A DNA stretch of 64,000 bases from Verrucomicrobiota bacterium (GTDB taxonomy: Bacteria > Verrucomicrobiota > Verrucomicrobiia > Opitutales > Opitutaceae), in NCBI GenBank assembly GCA_028293545.1, contig JAQGOP010000011.1, positions 118,792-182,791 on the forward strand. The letters run 5' to 3'. Shown one piece after another: positions 54,103 to 62,833 of the stretch; positions within the stretch are counted from its first letter, which is position 1; each line of letters begins with the position of its first letter. The translations under genes were made by a program, and so were the position numbers. The notes beneath the pieces were generated by a model. It was not told the origin of the DNA, did not search any database, and saw nothing but the letters and a program-made list of their open reading frames with translations.

Positions 54103-56361
54103 TTACGTTCCCAGCAGGAATCCCTTGTCTTGGTGAAGTTTGTTGGGGACGTAGGACTTGGTCTTGTTGAGGACGACGCCGAGGTGGGTCTTCGATTTCA
54201 TGAGCAGGTCCGTCGCACGCTGGGCGATGTCGCGATCGGTCTTTTCCGCTTCGACGACCATCAGCACCATGTCCATGAAACTCGCGAGACGCGGCGTGAT
54301 GCTGATCTGGCTGACGGGCGGCATGTCGAAAATAATGTAGTCGAAGTCGCTCGTCTTGAGCTTCGGCACCAGTTGCGTGAACCGTTGCGGCATGCCCTTT
54401 GCGAGGCGTTCGCTGTTCGAGGATTCGCCGACGACGTAGAGATTTGAATCAACGCGAGCCTCGGAACGCGCGTCCAGGAGCTGGTCGATGTTGCAGCTTT
54501 GGTTGCCCTTGTAGAAATGCTGGGCCGAACCCTGGCCTTGGGTCATGTCGACGAGCAGCACGTTGCCTTCGCCCGTTTGCGACAGACTGCGCGCCAGGCC
54601 GGCGGCGATCGTGGTGATGCCTGAATCCTGGCCGAGACCGGTGACTGCAACGAGCTTCGGATTGTGGCGCAGGTTGACGCTTTCGAAATAGCTGATGAGG
54701 CGATCGCGCAGGGTCTCGTAGAACGGATCGAGCGCGAGCTGATGGTCGCTCGAGAGGAGCGCGAGCTCGGTCGAAGGGGAGCCCGAGTCGTTTGCCACCG
54801 CGGCTGCAGCGGTCAGGAGAGGCTGCTTGCGCCGCGATCCCTTCAACTCATTCACCTTGCGCGGCTGCTTCATTTTCGGGATCGAAAGGAAAAGTGGCAG
54901 GCGAAGGATGCGCTCGACGTCGCCGGGGCGGCGGAGCGAACGATCAAGGAAAAGCTCGATGGCGAAGGCCCAGGCCAGGCCGATCACGATGCCGGCGACG
55001 GAAATGCCGGCCATGATCTGCATCGGCTTTTTCCAATCCATGTAGGCCGGGGTCGCAGTCTGGATTTCGCTGATATTCGAGACGCGCCCGGAACCCAGCG
55101 CTTCGTTGATCCGGGACTGTTCGAGGCTGGCGGAATAATATTTGTAGTTCGACTCCTCGAGGTCCTTGCGGCGGCGCAATTCGAGGATCGAGACTTCAAG
55201 CTGGTCGACCTTCGCGGTATCGGCGCGGATCTGGTCGAGCTGGCCACTGAGCGCCTTGATCTTCGCCTGCAGCGCGATCAAGCGGCTCGCCTCGGCTTGG
55301 ACGTCGATGCCCTCGGAATTTGTTTTGCCGGTCGGCGTGGTCGACGGAACCATCAGTCGGGCGAGGGCGGGGGAATCCTTTTCGAGCTTGGCCTTCGCAG
55401 CCTCGTACTCGGCGATCTGTGCGCGGACTTCCTTCACGCGGGTATTTTCCTCGGTGAACTGCGTCAGCATCTCCTGTTCGCGCTTGCGGGCCAATTCCAG
55501 GCGTCCCAGTACACGGCGATATTCATCGATCGCCGCCGGCTTCGCTTCCGCGGGCACGGCGGGGGCATTGGGATCCACGGCCGCGCTCACTCCAGTGGTG
55601 CGCTTCGTGTAGTCTTCCAATACGGACGAACGCTCGGCCAACTCAGCCTGCGCATCGAAAATCTGCTGGCGGATGTGCGCCGTCTGTTCGCCCGAGGTCT
55701 TTTTGAAATCCTCCAGGGAAATGATCCCCGCCTTGTTCATCGTCTTGCGCAGCTCTTCTTCGGTTTGGGCGAGGCGGGTGCGGAGCTGGTCGGTTTCCTG
55801 CGTGAGGAAATCGCCGACCATGCCGACGGCGCGGTGGATTTCGACGTGCTTCTTCTTGTAGCTCACGACGAGTTCACGCAGCACGACTTGGACAATGTCC
55901 GCGTCGGGATGGCGGAACGTCACATCGATCACACTGCTCTTGCGCGGCACATCGACCGTGAGGCCGCCGCGGATCACACCGGCCGCTTCGTTGAGGCTCT
56001 TGCCGCCGCTGATCTTCGCCAGGACTTTTTCGGGACCGACGTTCTTGGCGACTTCCTGCGCGAGATCCAAGCTGGAGAGAATTTCGACTTCCGACGAAAT
56101 AATGGTTTCGCCGCGCTGGTCGGGAGATTTGTACACGGAGTCATCCTTGCCGGGCCCGATCGTGCTCTTGCCTTCGGTGATGACGTAACGAATGAAAAGT
56201 TTGGCCGAAGACTGATAGGGCGGCGGTTGAAATGTCTTGTACCCGAATGCCGCTGCAAAGCCCACGAGCGAGCAGATGATGATCTTCCACTTGTGCCGAA
56301 ACAGGGTGTAATAAACATCGCCTAACTGAAAACTGCGTGCGGGAGGTTCTTGGATTTCCAT
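54103..56361 (-). CDS. GumC/Wzc-like chain-length protein with degenerate tyrosine-kinase domain
   Basis: 752 residues. A Wzz domain with N-terminal helix (WKIIICSLVGFAAAFGYKTF), a long coiled coil (about 160-420) and the second helix (IMAGISVAGIVIGLAWAFAIELFL) are followed by a CpsD-like ATPase domain. The Walker A region reads VTGLGQDSGITTIAAGLA, without the GK(S/T) lysine; Walker A-prime (VLLVDMTQ) and B (YIIFDMPPV) keep their Asp residues. The C-terminus has a single Tyr (SYVPNK) and no Tyr cluster. It should set polymer length and couple to the export lipoprotein at 1346, but autophosphorylation is doubtful. Confidence 0.85.
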   Translation of the reverse strand: MEIQEPPARSFQLGDVYYTLFRHKWKIIICSLVGFAAAFGYKTFQPPPYQSSAKLFIRYVITEGKSTIGPGKDDSVYKSPDQRGETIISSEVEILSSLDLAQEVAKNVGPEKVLAKISGGKSLNEAAGVIRGGLTVDVPRKSSVIDVTFRHPDADIVQVVLRELVVSYKKKHVEIHRAVGMVGDFLTQETDQLRTRLAQTEEELRKTMNKAGIISLEDFKKTSGEQTAHIRQQIFDAQAELAERSSVLEDYTKRTTGVSAAVDPNAPAVPAEAKPAAIDEYRRVLGRLELARKREQEMLTQFTEENTRVKEVRAQIAEYEAAKAKLEKDSPALARLMVPSTTPTGKTNSEGIDVQAEASRLIALQAKIKALSGQLDQIRADTAKVDQLEVSILELRRRKDLEESNYKYYSASLEQSRINEALGSGRVSNISEIQTATPAYMDWKKPMQIMAGISVAGIVIGLAWAFAIELFLDRSLRRPGDVERILRLPLFLSIPKMKQPRKVNELKGSRRKQPLLTAAAAVANDSGSPSTELALLSSDHQLALDPFYETLRDRLISYFESVNLRHNPKLVAVTGLGQDSGITTIAAGLARSLSQTGEGNVLLVDMTQGQGSAQHFYKGNQSCNIDQLLDARSEARVDSNLYVVGESSNSERLAKGMPQRFTQLVPKLKTSDFDYIIFDMPPVSQISITPRLASFMDMVLMVVEAEKTDRDIAQRATDLLMKSKTHLGVVLNKTKSYVPNKLHQDKGFLLGT

Positions 56362-56703
56362 GCTAAAAAAGTGTGAGGCCGGAGGATGAAGTGAGTAACG
56401 CGCAGCGTAAGTCCGTGGACGCGTCCGTCCACGGGAATCGCGCTACTAGGTAGTTCCGCGCATTTTTGCCGAGGTCTTGGGATTACACAAGTTAGCTAAC
56501 ATTATCGACGGTAAGCGCGGTAGGTTAAGGCAGAACAAATTTTGAGCCTCGGGTTCCATTTCTGCATGCAGTTAGCGATGTCTCCTGACGCTGGATTCAT
56601 CGCGCGATTACTAAAACACCCTGCCTAATGTGTACTTACCCGCAAAATTACCTTCATGCCTTAGTGTGTTCACCCTAGTTGGGGCACCGGGCATATTGCT
56701 CAG
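56362..56703. other. 342-bp leader region of the wzc-like gene
   Basis: No gene. A hairpin (CCGTGGAC/GTCCACGG, 6-nt loop, 56413-56434) lies about 50 bases upstream of the ATG and could affect translation or mRNA stability. The rest is moderately AT-rich with no sigma54-spaced promoter on the minus strand. The promoter of the chain-length gene is probably here. Confidence 0.4.
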
Positions 56704-57738
56704 TCATCCAATGTGACGATAAAGCGCCGCTCCGATCGTTCGGGAGATCCAGATGGGTAACGCGTTGAACACCCGCGTGTGCCAGCCCGAGGTTTCATCG
56801 GCCGCCGTTACGAAATCTCCCGATCGCAGGTCATAGCGCACATAGTCCGCGGTTTTTTCTGCGGTGCCCCAGCCAAGCTTGAATTTTCTCAAGCCGTCGT
56901 TTCCCACCGACGTCCGTCCAAAATCAAGCGAACGCGACCCCAGTTGGATATACCGCTGGATAGCGTTCCACATCACCAGGTTGTTTCCGCGTAGTTGCTG
57001 GAAGGCGGCGTCCGACGCCCCAAATTTGTAAATCGCCTTGCGGTCGAACTGAAAAAACACCGCGCCCGCCACAGGCGTTCCGTTGTGGCGCGCCAGCACG
57101 ACCCAGCCGTGATTCTCCGCCAGCACCTGCCGTTGGATCTGGGAAAAAAAATGCCATGGCTGCGGAGGCACGCCGTGGCGCTGCCGGGTTTTGCAGAGCA
57201 GCCGGTAGAAATCGCGCATCGCGGCGGTGTCCTGCGAGAACTCGATTTGGATCCCGGACTTTTCCGCTTTGCGAACCGCGCGCCGCACGGATTCTTCGAA
57301 TCCCGCAAACACGACCTTCTCATCGCGCGCGAGGTCCAGCGTGTGGCTCAGGAATGAAGTCGACGCCGGCGCATCGGCCAAAAGCGCGCGACCGCCGCGG
57401 CACTCCAGATATTTCCAGCCGCGCGATTTTCCCCACCCACGCGCGGCGGCGAAGAAGTCGGGAAAATTCGCTCCATTTCCAAGCAAGGGCGGAACTACGT
57501 CTGTGAACGGAAGCGAAACCCCGCGCCGGCCCGTCAACCAGCTGTTCACTTCCATCAAGGGCAGCGCCGATGTGAATCCATTCGCGTCCCCGTCGATCAA
57601 ATACTGCGGCGTGTATCCGTAGGTGTGGTGCAGCACGCGGCACCACGCGGACGAATGGAAAAAACTGCTCTCTGAAAACCGCGCGACCTGCTGGTCCCAT
57701 GTCGGGATTTCGAGGGGATTGATCGCGCGGAGGGTCAT
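56704..57738 (-). CDS. FemAB-like protein of the EPS/exosortase type
   Basis: 344 residues: ESSFFHSSAWCRVLHHTYGYTPQYLI, GVSLPFTDVVPPLL, KYLECRGGRALL, ESVRRAVRKAEKSGIQIEFSQDTAAMRDFYRLLCKTRQRHGVPPQPWHFF, AIYKFGASDAAFQQLRGNNLVMWNAIQRYIQLGSRSLDFGRTSVGNDGLRKFKLGWG. The layout matches FemAB proteins reported with XrtA/PEP-CTERM loci. An aminoacyl-type transfer to the glycan is the usual guess, not shown. It is followed, after the stop, by the leader of the wzc-like gene. Confidence 0.82.
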   Translation of the reverse strand: MTLRAINPLEIPTWDQQVARFSESSFFHSSAWCRVLHHTYGYTPQYLIDGDANGFTSALPLMEVNSWLTGRRGVSLPFTDVVPPLLGNGANFPDFFAAARGWGKSRGWKYLECRGGRALLADAPASTSFLSHTLDLARDEKVVFAGFEESVRRAVRKAEKSGIQIEFSQDTAAMRDFYRLLCKTRQRHGVPPQPWHFFSQIQRQVLAENHGWVVLARHNGTPVAGAVFFQFDRKAIYKFGASDAAFQQLRGNNLVMWNAIQRYIQLGSRSLDFGRTSVGNDGLRKFKLGWGTAEKTADYVRYDLRSGDFVTAADETSGWHTRVFNALPIWISRTIGAALYRHIG

Positions 57739-57750
57739 TGGACTGAAAAA

Positions 57751-57780
57751 TTGTAGCGCCGGCGGCCCGCCGACGGCGGA
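57751..57780 (+). repeat. GC-rich palindromic dispersed repeat, copy 5 (forward, diverged)
   Basis: TTGTAGCGCCGGCGGCCCGC then CGACGGCGGA; partner at 57790-57818, so this pair is only 68 bp long. Confidence 0.65.
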
Positions 57781-57789
57781 TTCCGATCT

Positions 57790-57818
57790 CGGAGCAGGCG
57801 GGCCGCCTGCGCTACTTC
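57790..57818 (-). repeat. GC-rich palindromic dispersed repeat, copy 6 (reverse)
   Basis: CGGAGCAGGCGGGCCGCCTG then CGCTACTTC, almost identical to the copy at 51358. Confidence 0.8.
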
Positions 57819-57826
57819 AATGCCGT

Positions 57827-58960
57827 TCACACCGCGACGCCCACGCGTGATTTCACCGACGCTTTGAGCGCAACCGCGACGGCTTCAACCTGCTCCGCGG
57901 TGATCTCCGGATACATTGGGAGCGAAAGAAACGAATCGGCACACGCTTCTGTCACCGGAAAATCCCCGCGGCGATGACCGAGGCTCGCATAGGCTTTCTG
58001 AAGATGCACCGGCACTGGGTAATGAATTCCGCAGCTTATCCCGCGTTCGGCCATGCGCTGCATGACCGCGTCGCGCTCGGCGACGCGCACCGCGTACACG
58101 TGATGGTTCGTTCTCCCGTAATTCGCCTCCTCGGGCAGGATTACTTCCGCGGTTTCTCCCAACAATTTCGCGTAGTGAGCCGCCGCGGCGCGACGAAGGC
58201 TGTTGCCGTGATCGAGATATTTTAATTTCACGCCCAGCACGGCGCCCTGGAGTCCGTCCATGCGTCCGTTCCAGCCGATCACGTCGTGATGGTACTTTCG
58301 CGCCTGCCCATGATCGCGGTACATGCGGATGCGATCGCGCAACGCCAAATCGTTCGTGACCACCGCGCCCGCCTCGCCCCAGGCGCCGAGATTTTTGCCG
58401 GGATAAAAACTGAATGAGGCCGCATGCCCGATCGAACCCGCCTTCCGCCCGCGGTAGAGCGTGCCGGGTGCCTGCGCTGCATCCTCGATCACCCACAGGT
58501 TGCGGCGCTTCGCGATTTCCATGACCGGGTCCATGTCCGCGCATTGGCCGAACAAATGCACCGGCATGATCGCCTTCGTGCGCGGCGTGATCGCGTTTTC
58601 GATCGCCGCGACATCCATCGTATAAGTGCGAGGGTCGATATCGACGAAGACAGGTTTTGCGCCCGCCATCGAAATGGCCTCTGTCGTCGCCATGAACGTC
58701 ATTGGCACCGTGATCACTTCGTCACCGGCGCCGATGCCCAGCGCGAGCAGCGAAAACCACAGCGAATCCGTCCCGTTGCCCACGCCGATCCCGTGTTTCG
58801 TCCCGCAGTAAGCCGCGAACGCTTCCTCGAACCGCGCCACAAACGGGCCGCCGGCGAAGGCGTTCGCGTCGATCACGTCGTTCATGGCCGCGAGGATTTC
58901 CTGGCGGACGGGATCGTGATGCGCTTTCAGGTCGAGGAAGGGAACCTTCAGTGACGACAT
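57827..58960 (-). CDS. DegT/DnrJ/EryC1/StrS aminotransferase (WbpE-like)
   Basis: 377 residues: VPFLDLKAHHDPVRQEILAAMNDVIDANAFAGGPFVARFEEAFAAYCG, GVGNGTDSLWFSLLALGIGAGDEVITVPMTFMATTEAI, VIEDAAQAPGTLYRGRKAGSIGHAASFSFYPGKNLGAWGEAGAVVT. The PLP lysine is in SFYPGKNLG, near residue 187. With the dehydrogenase and N-acyltransferase on its upstream side it forms a WbpB/WbpD/WbpE-like trio that makes a 3-amino-3-deoxy-hexuronic acid nucleotide. Confidence 0.88.
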   Translation of the reverse strand: MSSLKVPFLDLKAHHDPVRQEILAAMNDVIDANAFAGGPFVARFEEAFAAYCGTKHGIGVGNGTDSLWFSLLALGIGAGDEVITVPMTFMATTEAISMAGAKPVFVDIDPRTYTMDVAAIENAITPRTKAIMPVHLFGQCADMDPVMEIAKRRNLWVIEDAAQAPGTLYRGRKAGSIGHAASFSFYPGKNLGAWGEAGAVVTNDLALRDRIRMYRDHGQARKYHHDVIGWNGRMDGLQGAVLGVKLKYLDHGNSLRRAAAAHYAKLLGETAEVILPEEANYGRTNHHVYAVRVAERDAVMQRMAERGISCGIHYPVPVHLQKAYASLGHRRGDFPVTEACADSFLSLPMYPEITAEQVEAVAVALKASVKSRVGVAV

Positions 58961-59159
58961 GCCGCGAGAAATGCAGGGAATGCCGCCGAGTGCGAACGAG
59001 AAAGGCGTCGGGAATTGCGTAGGGTAATGTGGAACGCGTTGCTTACCCTGAGGCTATCGAACGGGAGCAATGCCGGCCGAATCCCAACATCGACCGAGGC
59101 GAACCCGTTTGACGGGCTCAGGATCTCAGAACAGCGCCTTGCGGCGAAGTCGCTCCACC
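58961..59159. other. short interval with a dispersed-repeat remnant
   Basis: No gene. The sequence around 59090-59125 (CGAACCCGTTTGACGGGCTCAGG) is of the CCTGAGC/GTCGAACGGG kind also seen near 11893-11919 and 63923-63962. Confidence 0.4.
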
Positions 59160-59636
59160 CTACAGAAGCCGCGCCGGGTTTCCCGCCACGGTCGCGCCGG
59201 CGGGAACATCCTTCGTCACCACGCTGCCCGCGCCGACGGTAGCGCGTTCACCGATCGTGATTCCGCAAAGCACCGTCGCGCCAGAGCCGATCGACGCCCC
59301 GCGTTTTACCAGCGTCGGCACGCAGGTCCAGTCGGCATCGGTCTGCAGTGAACCATCCGTCCGTGTCGCTCGGGGGAAGCGATCGTTCGTGAAAGTCACG
59401 TTGTGCCCGATGAAAACCTCGTCCTCCAGCGTCACGCCTTCGCAAAGGAACGAGTGGCTCGAGACCTTGCAGCGCCGGCCGACCTTCGCGCCCTTCTGGA
59501 TTTCGACGAAGGTGCCGATCTTCGATTCATCGCCGATCTCGCAGCCGTACAGGTTGACGAAACCGAAAATTTTCACGCCTGCGCCCAGCTTTACATCGGC
59601 GGCGATTTGCTGGTGAAGCTGCGGGGCCGGCTTCAT
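59160..59636 (-). CDS. hexapeptide N-acyltransferase (WbpD-like)
   Basis: 158 residues, nearly all left-handed beta-helix: GAGVKIFGFVNLYGCEIGDESKIGTFVEIQKGAKVGRRCKVSSHSFLCEGVTLEDEVFIGHNVTFTNDRFPRA, then GASIGSGATVLCGITIGERATVGAGSVVTKDVPAGATVAGNPARLL. This is the pattern of UDP-3-amino-uronic acid N-acetyltransferases, including the GHNVxFTND motif. The ATG at 59636 overlaps the dehydrogenase stop (ATGA). The frame to 59906 is spurious. Confidence 0.88.
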   Translation of the reverse strand: MKPAPQLHQQIAADVKLGAGVKIFGFVNLYGCEIGDESKIGTFVEIQKGAKVGRRCKVSSHSFLCEGVTLEDEVFIGHNVTFTNDRFPRATRTDGSLQTDADWTCVPTLVKRGASIGSGATVLCGITIGERATVGAGSVVTKDVPAGATVAGNPARLL

Positions 59637-60787
59637 CCGGTGATCGACCGGGGAAAGGGATTCAGCGTGGAGCGTTTCTTCCGGCCACCGCGGATCGGTG
59701 GCTTCGGCAGCTCGATTTCCGGCATCGGAATCGGCGGGTGCGAATGCGAACCGCTCGACAACCGCCCGTCGGGGAGGTCGATGGGGGCGCCGTTCTGTTT
59801 GATTGAAAGCGTCGAGGCTTCGAGGATCCGCACGACTTCCAATCCGTTCGTGCCCGACGTCAGCGGGACTTTCCCGTGGCGGATGCAGTCCAGGAAATGC
59901 TGGCACTCCGCCCTCAACGGCTCGTCCTGTTTGATATAGGGCGAATAAATATCGCCGTAGTGATAGGCGTAATGAAACTCCGCGAACGTGTCGTAGTGCG
60001 GCGGGCGTTCCACGCGCACGTCGAAGATCTTGATCTTTTCCTGCGTCGCAATGTCGTCGTACACGATCATGCGCTTGCTCCCGACGATGGTCATTTCGCG
60101 GACTTTTCTCGGGTCATGCCAGCTGCTGTGGATGACCGCCGTGCGTTCCTTCGAAAATTGGAGGTGCATCGAGGTGACGTCCTCAATTCCCTTGGTGAGG
60201 TGGGCGCCGCCGCGGCAGTTGATACTATAAGGAAGCTCGCCGACAATATGGAGGATGATCGCGATGTCGTGCGGCGCGAGATCCCACGCCACGTTGATAT
60301 CCTTCTGGAAAAGCCCGAGGTTGAGCCGCCGCGCGGAAATATACCGCAGCTCGCCGATTTCGCCGCTGTCGACGATCTCCTTGATTTTCCGGATCGGCGC
60401 GGAGTACAGGAAAGTATGCCCGACCATCAGGGTGACGCCTTTCTGCTGGGCGATCTCGATGAGTTCCTCGCAATGCTCCGACGACGTCGCCATCGGCTTT
60501 TCAATCAGCACATGCTTGCCGGCACTGAGCGCCGCCTTGGCCATGGGAAAATGATGCCTGACTGACGTGGCGATGACGATCGCGTGCAGTTCGCGGTCGG
60601 CCATGAGCGCCTCGAACTTCGTTTCCCCCGGAATCTCCGGATAAAGCGATTTGAGATGCTTGAGTCGCTCTTCCTTGATGTCGCAGATCACCCGCAGGCG
60701 GCAGTCGGGAAGGGCGCGGAAATTTCGTACAAGATTCGGTCCCCAATAACCTGCGCCAACGACACCGACATTAATAGGTTTCTGCAT
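59633..60787 (-). CDS. Gfo/Idh/MocA-family sugar dehydrogenase (WbpB-like)
   Basis: 384 residues: INVGVVGAGYWGPNLVRNF (Rossmann fold), HAIVIATSVRHHFPMAKAALSAGKHVLIEKPMATSSEHCEELIEIAQQKGVTLMVGHTFLYSAPIRKIKEIVDSGEIGELRYISARRLNLGLFQKDINVAWDLAPHDIAIILHIVG. The EKP and D-x3-H catalytic motifs are intact. It is likely to oxidise the 3-OH of a UDP-N-acetyl-hexosaminuronic acid as the first step of the trio. The C-terminal 60 residues, rich in Pro and basic residues, extend beyond the usual family end. Confidence 0.88.
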   Translation of the reverse strand: MQKPINVGVVGAGYWGPNLVRNFRALPDCRLRVICDIKEERLKHLKSLYPEIPGETKFEALMADRELHAIVIATSVRHHFPMAKAALSAGKHVLIEKPMATSSEHCEELIEIAQQKGVTLMVGHTFLYSAPIRKIKEIVDSGEIGELRYISARRLNLGLFQKDINVAWDLAPHDIAIILHIVGELPYSINCRGGAHLTKGIEDVTSMHLQFSKERTAVIHSSWHDPRKVREMTIVGSKRMIVYDDIATQEKIKIFDVRVERPPHYDTFAEFHYAYHYGDIYSPYIKQDEPLRAECQHFLDCIRHGKVPLTSGTNGLEVVRILEASTLSIKQNGAPIDLPDGRLSSGSHSHPPIPMPEIELPKPPIRGGRKKRSTLNPFPRSITG

Positions 60788-60833
60788 GGGTGGACCGCGC
60801 GGGCTTTAACGTGTCGTGCCTATGGCCTGACAC

Positions 60834-61601
60834 TCACCGTGACTGAACCGTGGCGCTGAGCGGCTCCAAGCGAGGCGCGGAGCGCGAACCGGAGGACACC
60901 GGCGGCGGTTGGACGCTCGCTTCCCTTACTTGCTGGGCCAGCGCGGGGAATGTCAGGAGTAAAATCTTCAAGTCGAGCAACCATGTCTTGCGCTGGGCGT
61001 AGTGAATATCCAGCCGAATCATTTCGTCGAAGGTCGTTCGATTCTTGCCCGATACCTGCCACAATCCCGTCAAGCCCGGCAAAGTGCTGAACCGCTCGCG
61101 CTGCCATGGAACCGTTTGCTCGTATTCGTAGGGCAGGCAGGGCCGGGGACCGATCAGGCTCATGTCACCGCGCAGGACGTTGATCAGCTGGGGCAGCTCG
61201 TCGAAACCCACCGCGCGGATCATCCTCGCCCCCGGAATGAGGCGGGTATCACGCCGCTGGTCCATTTTCACCCACGGCACATTGGTGCGGATCAATTCCT
61301 CCGCATGCGCCCGATGCAGATTGGCGTCGGCGTCCACCTTCATGGTGCGAAATTTATAGCAGCGGAAACGACGCCCAAGATAACCGACCCGCTCTTGATA
61401 GAAGAAGACCGGGCCCGGCGACACGATGCGCATCAGGACGGTCATGAACAGCGTGGCGAGAGCAAGAAACGGCAGTGCCGTAAGGCAGAAAACGATGTCG
61501 GAAATTCGCTTTCCGTGCGGAATTGGCCGCGAAGGAATCACCGCGGCGGGCGGAAGCGAAACAGAGGGGGTGGAACCAGCAGAAAATCGAGCGGAGCGCA
61601 T
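60834..61601 (-). CDS. short-form polyprenyl-phosphate sugar transferase (second initiating enzyme)
   Basis: 255 residues: one membrane helix (ISDIVFCLTALPFLALATLFMTVLM), then RIVSPGPVFFYQERVGYLGRRFRCYKFRTMKVDADANLHRAH, IRAVGFDELPQLINVLRGDMSLIGPRPCLPYEYEQT, FSTLPGLTGLWQVSGKNRTTFDEMIRLD. This is the catalytic core of phosphoglycosyl transferases without the N-terminal multi-helix part seen at 51407. As the first gene of the minus-strand locus it may begin one of two glycans. ATG 61601 is used; 61634 is possible. The C-terminal 30 residues are Pro/Ser-rich. Confidence 0.87.
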   Translation of the reverse strand: MRSARFSAGSTPSVSLPPAAVIPSRPIPHGKRISDIVFCLTALPFLALATLFMTVLMRIVSPGPVFFYQERVGYLGRRFRCYKFRTMKVDADANLHRAHAEELIRTNVPWVKMDQRRDTRLIPGARMIRAVGFDELPQLINVLRGDMSLIGPRPCLPYEYEQTVPWQRERFSTLPGLTGLWQVSGKNRTTFDEMIRLDIHYAQRKTWLLDLKILLLTFPALAQQVREASVQPPPVSSGSRSAPRLEPLSATVQSR

Positions 61602-62328
61602 GGAACGGATGCCGCCCGAAGGCGGCGTCGGCACTAAAAATGAAAAAACGAAAAGACGGAGGGGAAGGTGGCAAAAAACGCCTGAGCGAAGCCTAAGTTT
61701 AGGTACGCTCGAAAAAATTTGAGGCAGATCGAGTGGACGAAGCGGACAGCGCTAGCGTCTCTCGAGAGCGATGTCGGTCAGCGGTAGGTATTTGGTAGTC
61801 GTTAGTTCCGAGTGAGTTAACCTAAGAGAGCTTGGAGTTCTCGAGCGAGCGCCGCGAACCAAGTGGAAGCAAAGCCAGAATCGGCGCGCGGCAGGATGCA
61901 TCTGGATTCTGCAGTTGAAGGTTAAAGCACTAATGAAGCTGGATCTTCATGAGCGTGCTCGAAAGCGGGAAGAAAAGATTCCGTTTCGCGTACTCCGATT
62001 GCAAGGCTTTTAACCGTGGATTTACCATGTGGATTGAGTGGGAAAGCGGACCGCATTCCGATCTCTTGGTTCGTCGACGCCATGCTTTTTCGACAAGAAA
62101 TGTTTTTTCATGGAACTGTTGCGCGCCGTATCGACATTCACTCGTGAATGCCCCCGCGCCTTGAAAAATAAAGGCCAATGCGGCCAACTCGCCTACGCCT
62201 TCTTGCTTACTATGAGTGTGGCGATTTCTCGCGTCCCCAAGACCCGGATGGGTTCAATGCAGGAACGCGAAATAACCTTTCGCTCCCCTTCGCAGCCAAT
62301 GGTTTCAGCGGAACGGTACCGAGCCGAA
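61602..62328. other. non-coding interval upstream of the EPS locus
   Basis: No convincing gene on either strand. Sequence is mixed; a small GCCTT/AAGGC hairpin near 62158-62178 is the only structure noticed. The promoter of the 60-kb minus-strand run is probably near its left end. Confidence 0.4.
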
Positions 62329-62556
62329 TCAGAACAACCTCCGCGAGGATGTCTCGAACGCCTCGTCACGCCTTGAACGAGCGCCGCGGCGTCCGGCAAA
62401 TTCGAAATCTTCCCTTTCAAATCGCACGGGCTGAACACCTTGGTGAAATCCCAACTCGTCCTCGTACCCATTGACCGAATGCTTCAGGCTGAAACGGATC
62501 GCAGCCAAGCCGGCCAGCGTCAGAATCAATAGAGGGGCAATCACATACGCGATCAT
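62329..62556 (-). CDS. possible small membrane protein
   Basis: 75 residues with an N-terminal membrane helix (MIAYVIAPLLILTLAGLAAIRF) and a charged tail (ERERED-like, RRGARSRRDEAF). ATG 62556 has no clear ribosome site. The pattern of helix plus charged tail is coding-like but the family is unknown and the frame may be chance. Confidence 0.35.
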   Translation of the reverse strand: MIAYVIAPLLILTLAGLAAIRFSLKHSVNGYEDELGFHQGVQPVRFEREDFEFAGRRGARSRRDEAFETSSRRLF

Positions 62557-62833
62557 TGGGAAGAAACCAGAGTTGTCAGAATCAAAGTTGTAAAATTTTT
62601 GTATTCTTCATTCTGCGCCAATCATTTGCGCGAAGCCCTAAACGAAGAATTACTGCGACTCACAGTTTATCGGCGCGTTTCGCTGCCGCTTAAAAACTTC
62701 CGCGCGGGACAGCTCCGGCCGATCCTGTGGGTTGGCGGGGATTTTCCCCGGCCTGTCGATCGGGAAGTTCTCCGATGCTCCCTATCGAACCGCAAATTTC
62801 CATCATGGTCATGACCGACAGCCAATCGCGGCG

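Noticed and set aside
54664..56325. 553-codon open frame on the plus strand
   Set aside because: Antisense shadow of the Wzc-like gene, with an unnatural Arg/Asp/Gly-rich composition and no recognisable fold.
56515..56527. ops-like GCGGTAGGTT near the wzc-like gene
   Set aside because: It is on the plus strand while the genes are on the minus strand, so it could not act as an RfaH pause site for them.
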